Origin: CAKZLS01 sp963701445
Lineage (GTDB): Bacteria; Pseudomonadota; Alphaproteobacteria; Rhodospirillales; Defluviicoccaceae
NCBI GenBank assembly: GCA_963701445.1
Contig: CAVPAM010000031.1
Location: forward strand, 1 to 64,000
Length of the DNA: 64,000 nt
Reading direction: 5' to 3'
Shown here piece after piece: positions 62,742 to 64,000 of this stretch. The position numbers and the translations under genes are program-made. The notes under the pieces were generated by a model. The model ran no database searches and was not told the origin of the DNA. It saw only the letters and a list, made by a program, of their open reading frames with translations. How positions within the stretch are numbered: position 1 is the first letter of the stretch; every line of letters starts with the position of its first letter.

Positions 62742-64000
62742 TCATTCGGCCGCCCTTAGCTGCGTCTCGACCGCGTCGGCGCACCGTCCACAGACGGTCG
62801 AATGCGCGGCATGGGCGCCGACCTCGTCAAGCACCTTCCAACACCTTTCGCACTTCGTGCCTTTGGCAATCTCCACGCGCACTTCCACGCCTGGAATGTC
62901 GGGAAGGCGAAAACCCCCACCCGGCGGAGCCCCCTCGGCGAATTCGGCCCCCGAGGTGATAAACAGGTCGGCGAGGTTCATCCCCTCGGCGGCCGCCTTG
63001 TACTCCTCGGCCGCGTGGATGACGGGGTAAGCCTGAAGGCTGGAACCGATCCGCTTGCTTGCCCGTTCGACTTCGAGCGCTCCCGTCACAACGCGCCGGA
63101 GACGGCGCAAGATCGCCCACTTGGACGCAAGCTTGTCGTCCCGCCAGTGCTCCGGAATGACCGGAAATTGGCGCAGATGAACGCTGCCGGCGTCGTCCGG
63201 GTTGCGCGACAACCACGCTTCCTCGGCGGTGAAGCAAATGAACGGCGCCAGCCATGCGGTCAGACAGTCGAAAACGGAGTCCAAAACCGTTCGGGTGGCG
63301 CGACGGCTCAAAGACGATGCCGGATCGCAGTAGAGGCTGTCTTTTCGGACATCGAAGTAAAACGCGGACAGTTCGACGGCGCAGAAGTTGTGCAATTCCC
63401 CGAAAAGCGGATGGAAGTGGAAGTCGTCACAGGCCTTTCGGAGGGCCTGGTCAAGCTCCCACAGCCGATGGAGGACCCATCGTTCCAGTTCCGGCATGTC
63501 GCCGGGGGATACCCGCTCGCTCTCGGAGAACTCGTTGAGGTTTCCGAGAAGAAACCTCAAGGTGTTCCGCAGCCGCCGGTAGATGTCGGAATGCTGCTTG
63601 AGGATCTCGGGCCCGATGCGAAGATCCTCCGAGTAATCCGAGCCGACGACCCACAGGCGCAGCACGTCGGCCCCATGCTGGTTCTCGACATCTTTCGGCG
63701 AAACGACGTTCCCCAGGGACTTGGACATCTTCTGACCGTCTTCGGCCATCACGAACCCATGGGTGAGAACCGCGTCGTACGGCGCCCGGCCGCGGGTCCC
63801 GCAGGACTCGAGCAGCGAGGAATGAAACCATCCTCTGTGCTGGTCGCTGCCCTCGAGATAGAGGGATGCCGGCGACTTCAAGTCCTCTCGGGCTTCCAGC
63901 ACGAATGCGTGCGTCGAGCCCGAGTCGAACCAGACGTCGAGGATGTCCGTGACCTGCTCGAAGTCGGTTGGATCATACTCGGGCGCCAGGAACCTCGAGG
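62742..64000 (-). CDS. ileS: Isoleucyl-tRNA synthetase, C-terminal part (runs off the window)
   Basis: The open frame continues past the right edge with no stop, so the 5' part is missing. Seen: DVWFDSGSTHAFV, LYLEGSDQHRGWFHSSL, the class I signature KMSKSLGN, the anticodon-binding domain (FICFTAEEAWLSRNPDD) and the C-terminal zinc knuckle CERCWKVLDEV...CGRCADAV. Attaches isoleucine to tRNA. Followed by lspA after 22 bases. Confidence 0.96.
   Translation of the reverse strand, partial: SRFLAPEYDPTDFEQVTDILDVWFDSGSTHAFVLEAREDLKSPASLYLEGSDQHRGWFHSSLLESCGTRGRAPYDAVLTHGFVMAEDGQKMSKSLGNVVSPKDVENQHGADVLRLWVVGSDYSEDLRIGPEILKQHSDIYRRLRNTLRFLLGNLNEFSESERVSPGDMPELERWVLHRLWELDQALRKACDDFHFHPLFGELHNFCAVELSAFYFDVRKDSLYCDPASSLSRRATRTVLDSVFDCLTAWLAPFICFTAEEAWLSRNPDDAGSVHLRQFPVIPEHWRDDKLASKWAILRRLRRVVTGALEVERASKRIGSSLQAYPVIHAAEEYKAAAEGMNLADLFITSGAEFAEGAPPGGGFRLPDIPGVEVRVEIAKGTKCERCWKVLDEVGAHAAHSTVCGRCADAVETQLRAAE

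Overview
The window is a GC-rich (about 63-65% by eye) piece of an alphaproteobacterial chromosome. The gene content points to Rhodospirillales: ileS-lspA-DUF3035 lipoprotein-two M16 peptidases-pgi-mutL in a row, hldE near rpsD, an IalB-family protein, DUF1244 and DUF3124 genes, and a MutL with the endonuclease motif that goes with lack of MutH. The family assignment is an inference; there is no rRNA or tRNA gene to anchor it.

Layout. 0-13.3 kb: accessory and stress genes (DUF3124, DUF1269, GntP permease, patatin lipase, Tat-exported beta-carbonic anhydrase, ceramidase-like membrane protein, SLC13/RCK_C transporter, a secreted protein of unknown function, a large Hsp70 relative, SOUL heme-binding lipoprotein, DUF4149). 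13.3-14.8 kb: a truncated GFA-type gene abutting mobile-element debris and a complete IS630 element with CTAG at both ends. 14.8-26.0 kb: a compact minus-strand podovirus-type block in T7-like late order (portal, scaffold, capsid, tail tubular A and B, internal virion protein, lysis-like proteins, terminase) with no integrase, replication, RNA polymerase or tail-fibre gene; its reading frames are intact. It faces a divergently transcribed S24-type regulator. 26.2-48.9 kb: mostly housekeeping genes (HNH nuclease, rpsD, hldE, rlmN, argG, an EF-G paralogue, aspartate aminotransferase, uvrB, queC plus a queuosine-precursor transporter, rsmD, a pseudouridine synthase, tadA, LysE exporter with its Lrp regulator). 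49-52 kb: a second scrap-yard with a decayed IS630 copy, a broken lipoprotein gene and a truncated protein of two near-identical carbohydrate-binding repeats. 52-64 kb: core genes again (purD, xseA, mutL, pgi, M16 pair, lspA, ileS running off the right edge).

A recurring feature is that eight otherwise well-preserved genes (GntP permease, SLC13 transporter, Hsp70, SOUL, IS630 transposase, S24 regulator, rsmD, purD) are each broken by exactly one extra base, mostly in or beside short homopolymers. Removing one base restores full-length proteins in every case. This looks like residual long-read insertion error rather than biology, so these genes are annotated here as full-length with an apparent frameshift. 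The decayed IS630 copy at 49-50 kb and the GFA fragment do not fit that explanation and are real pseudogenes.

The most interesting item is the phage block: a small, frame-intact capsid, portal and packaging set that lacks everything needed for independent replication, consistent with a prophage remnant, a satellite, or a domesticated particle-making module.
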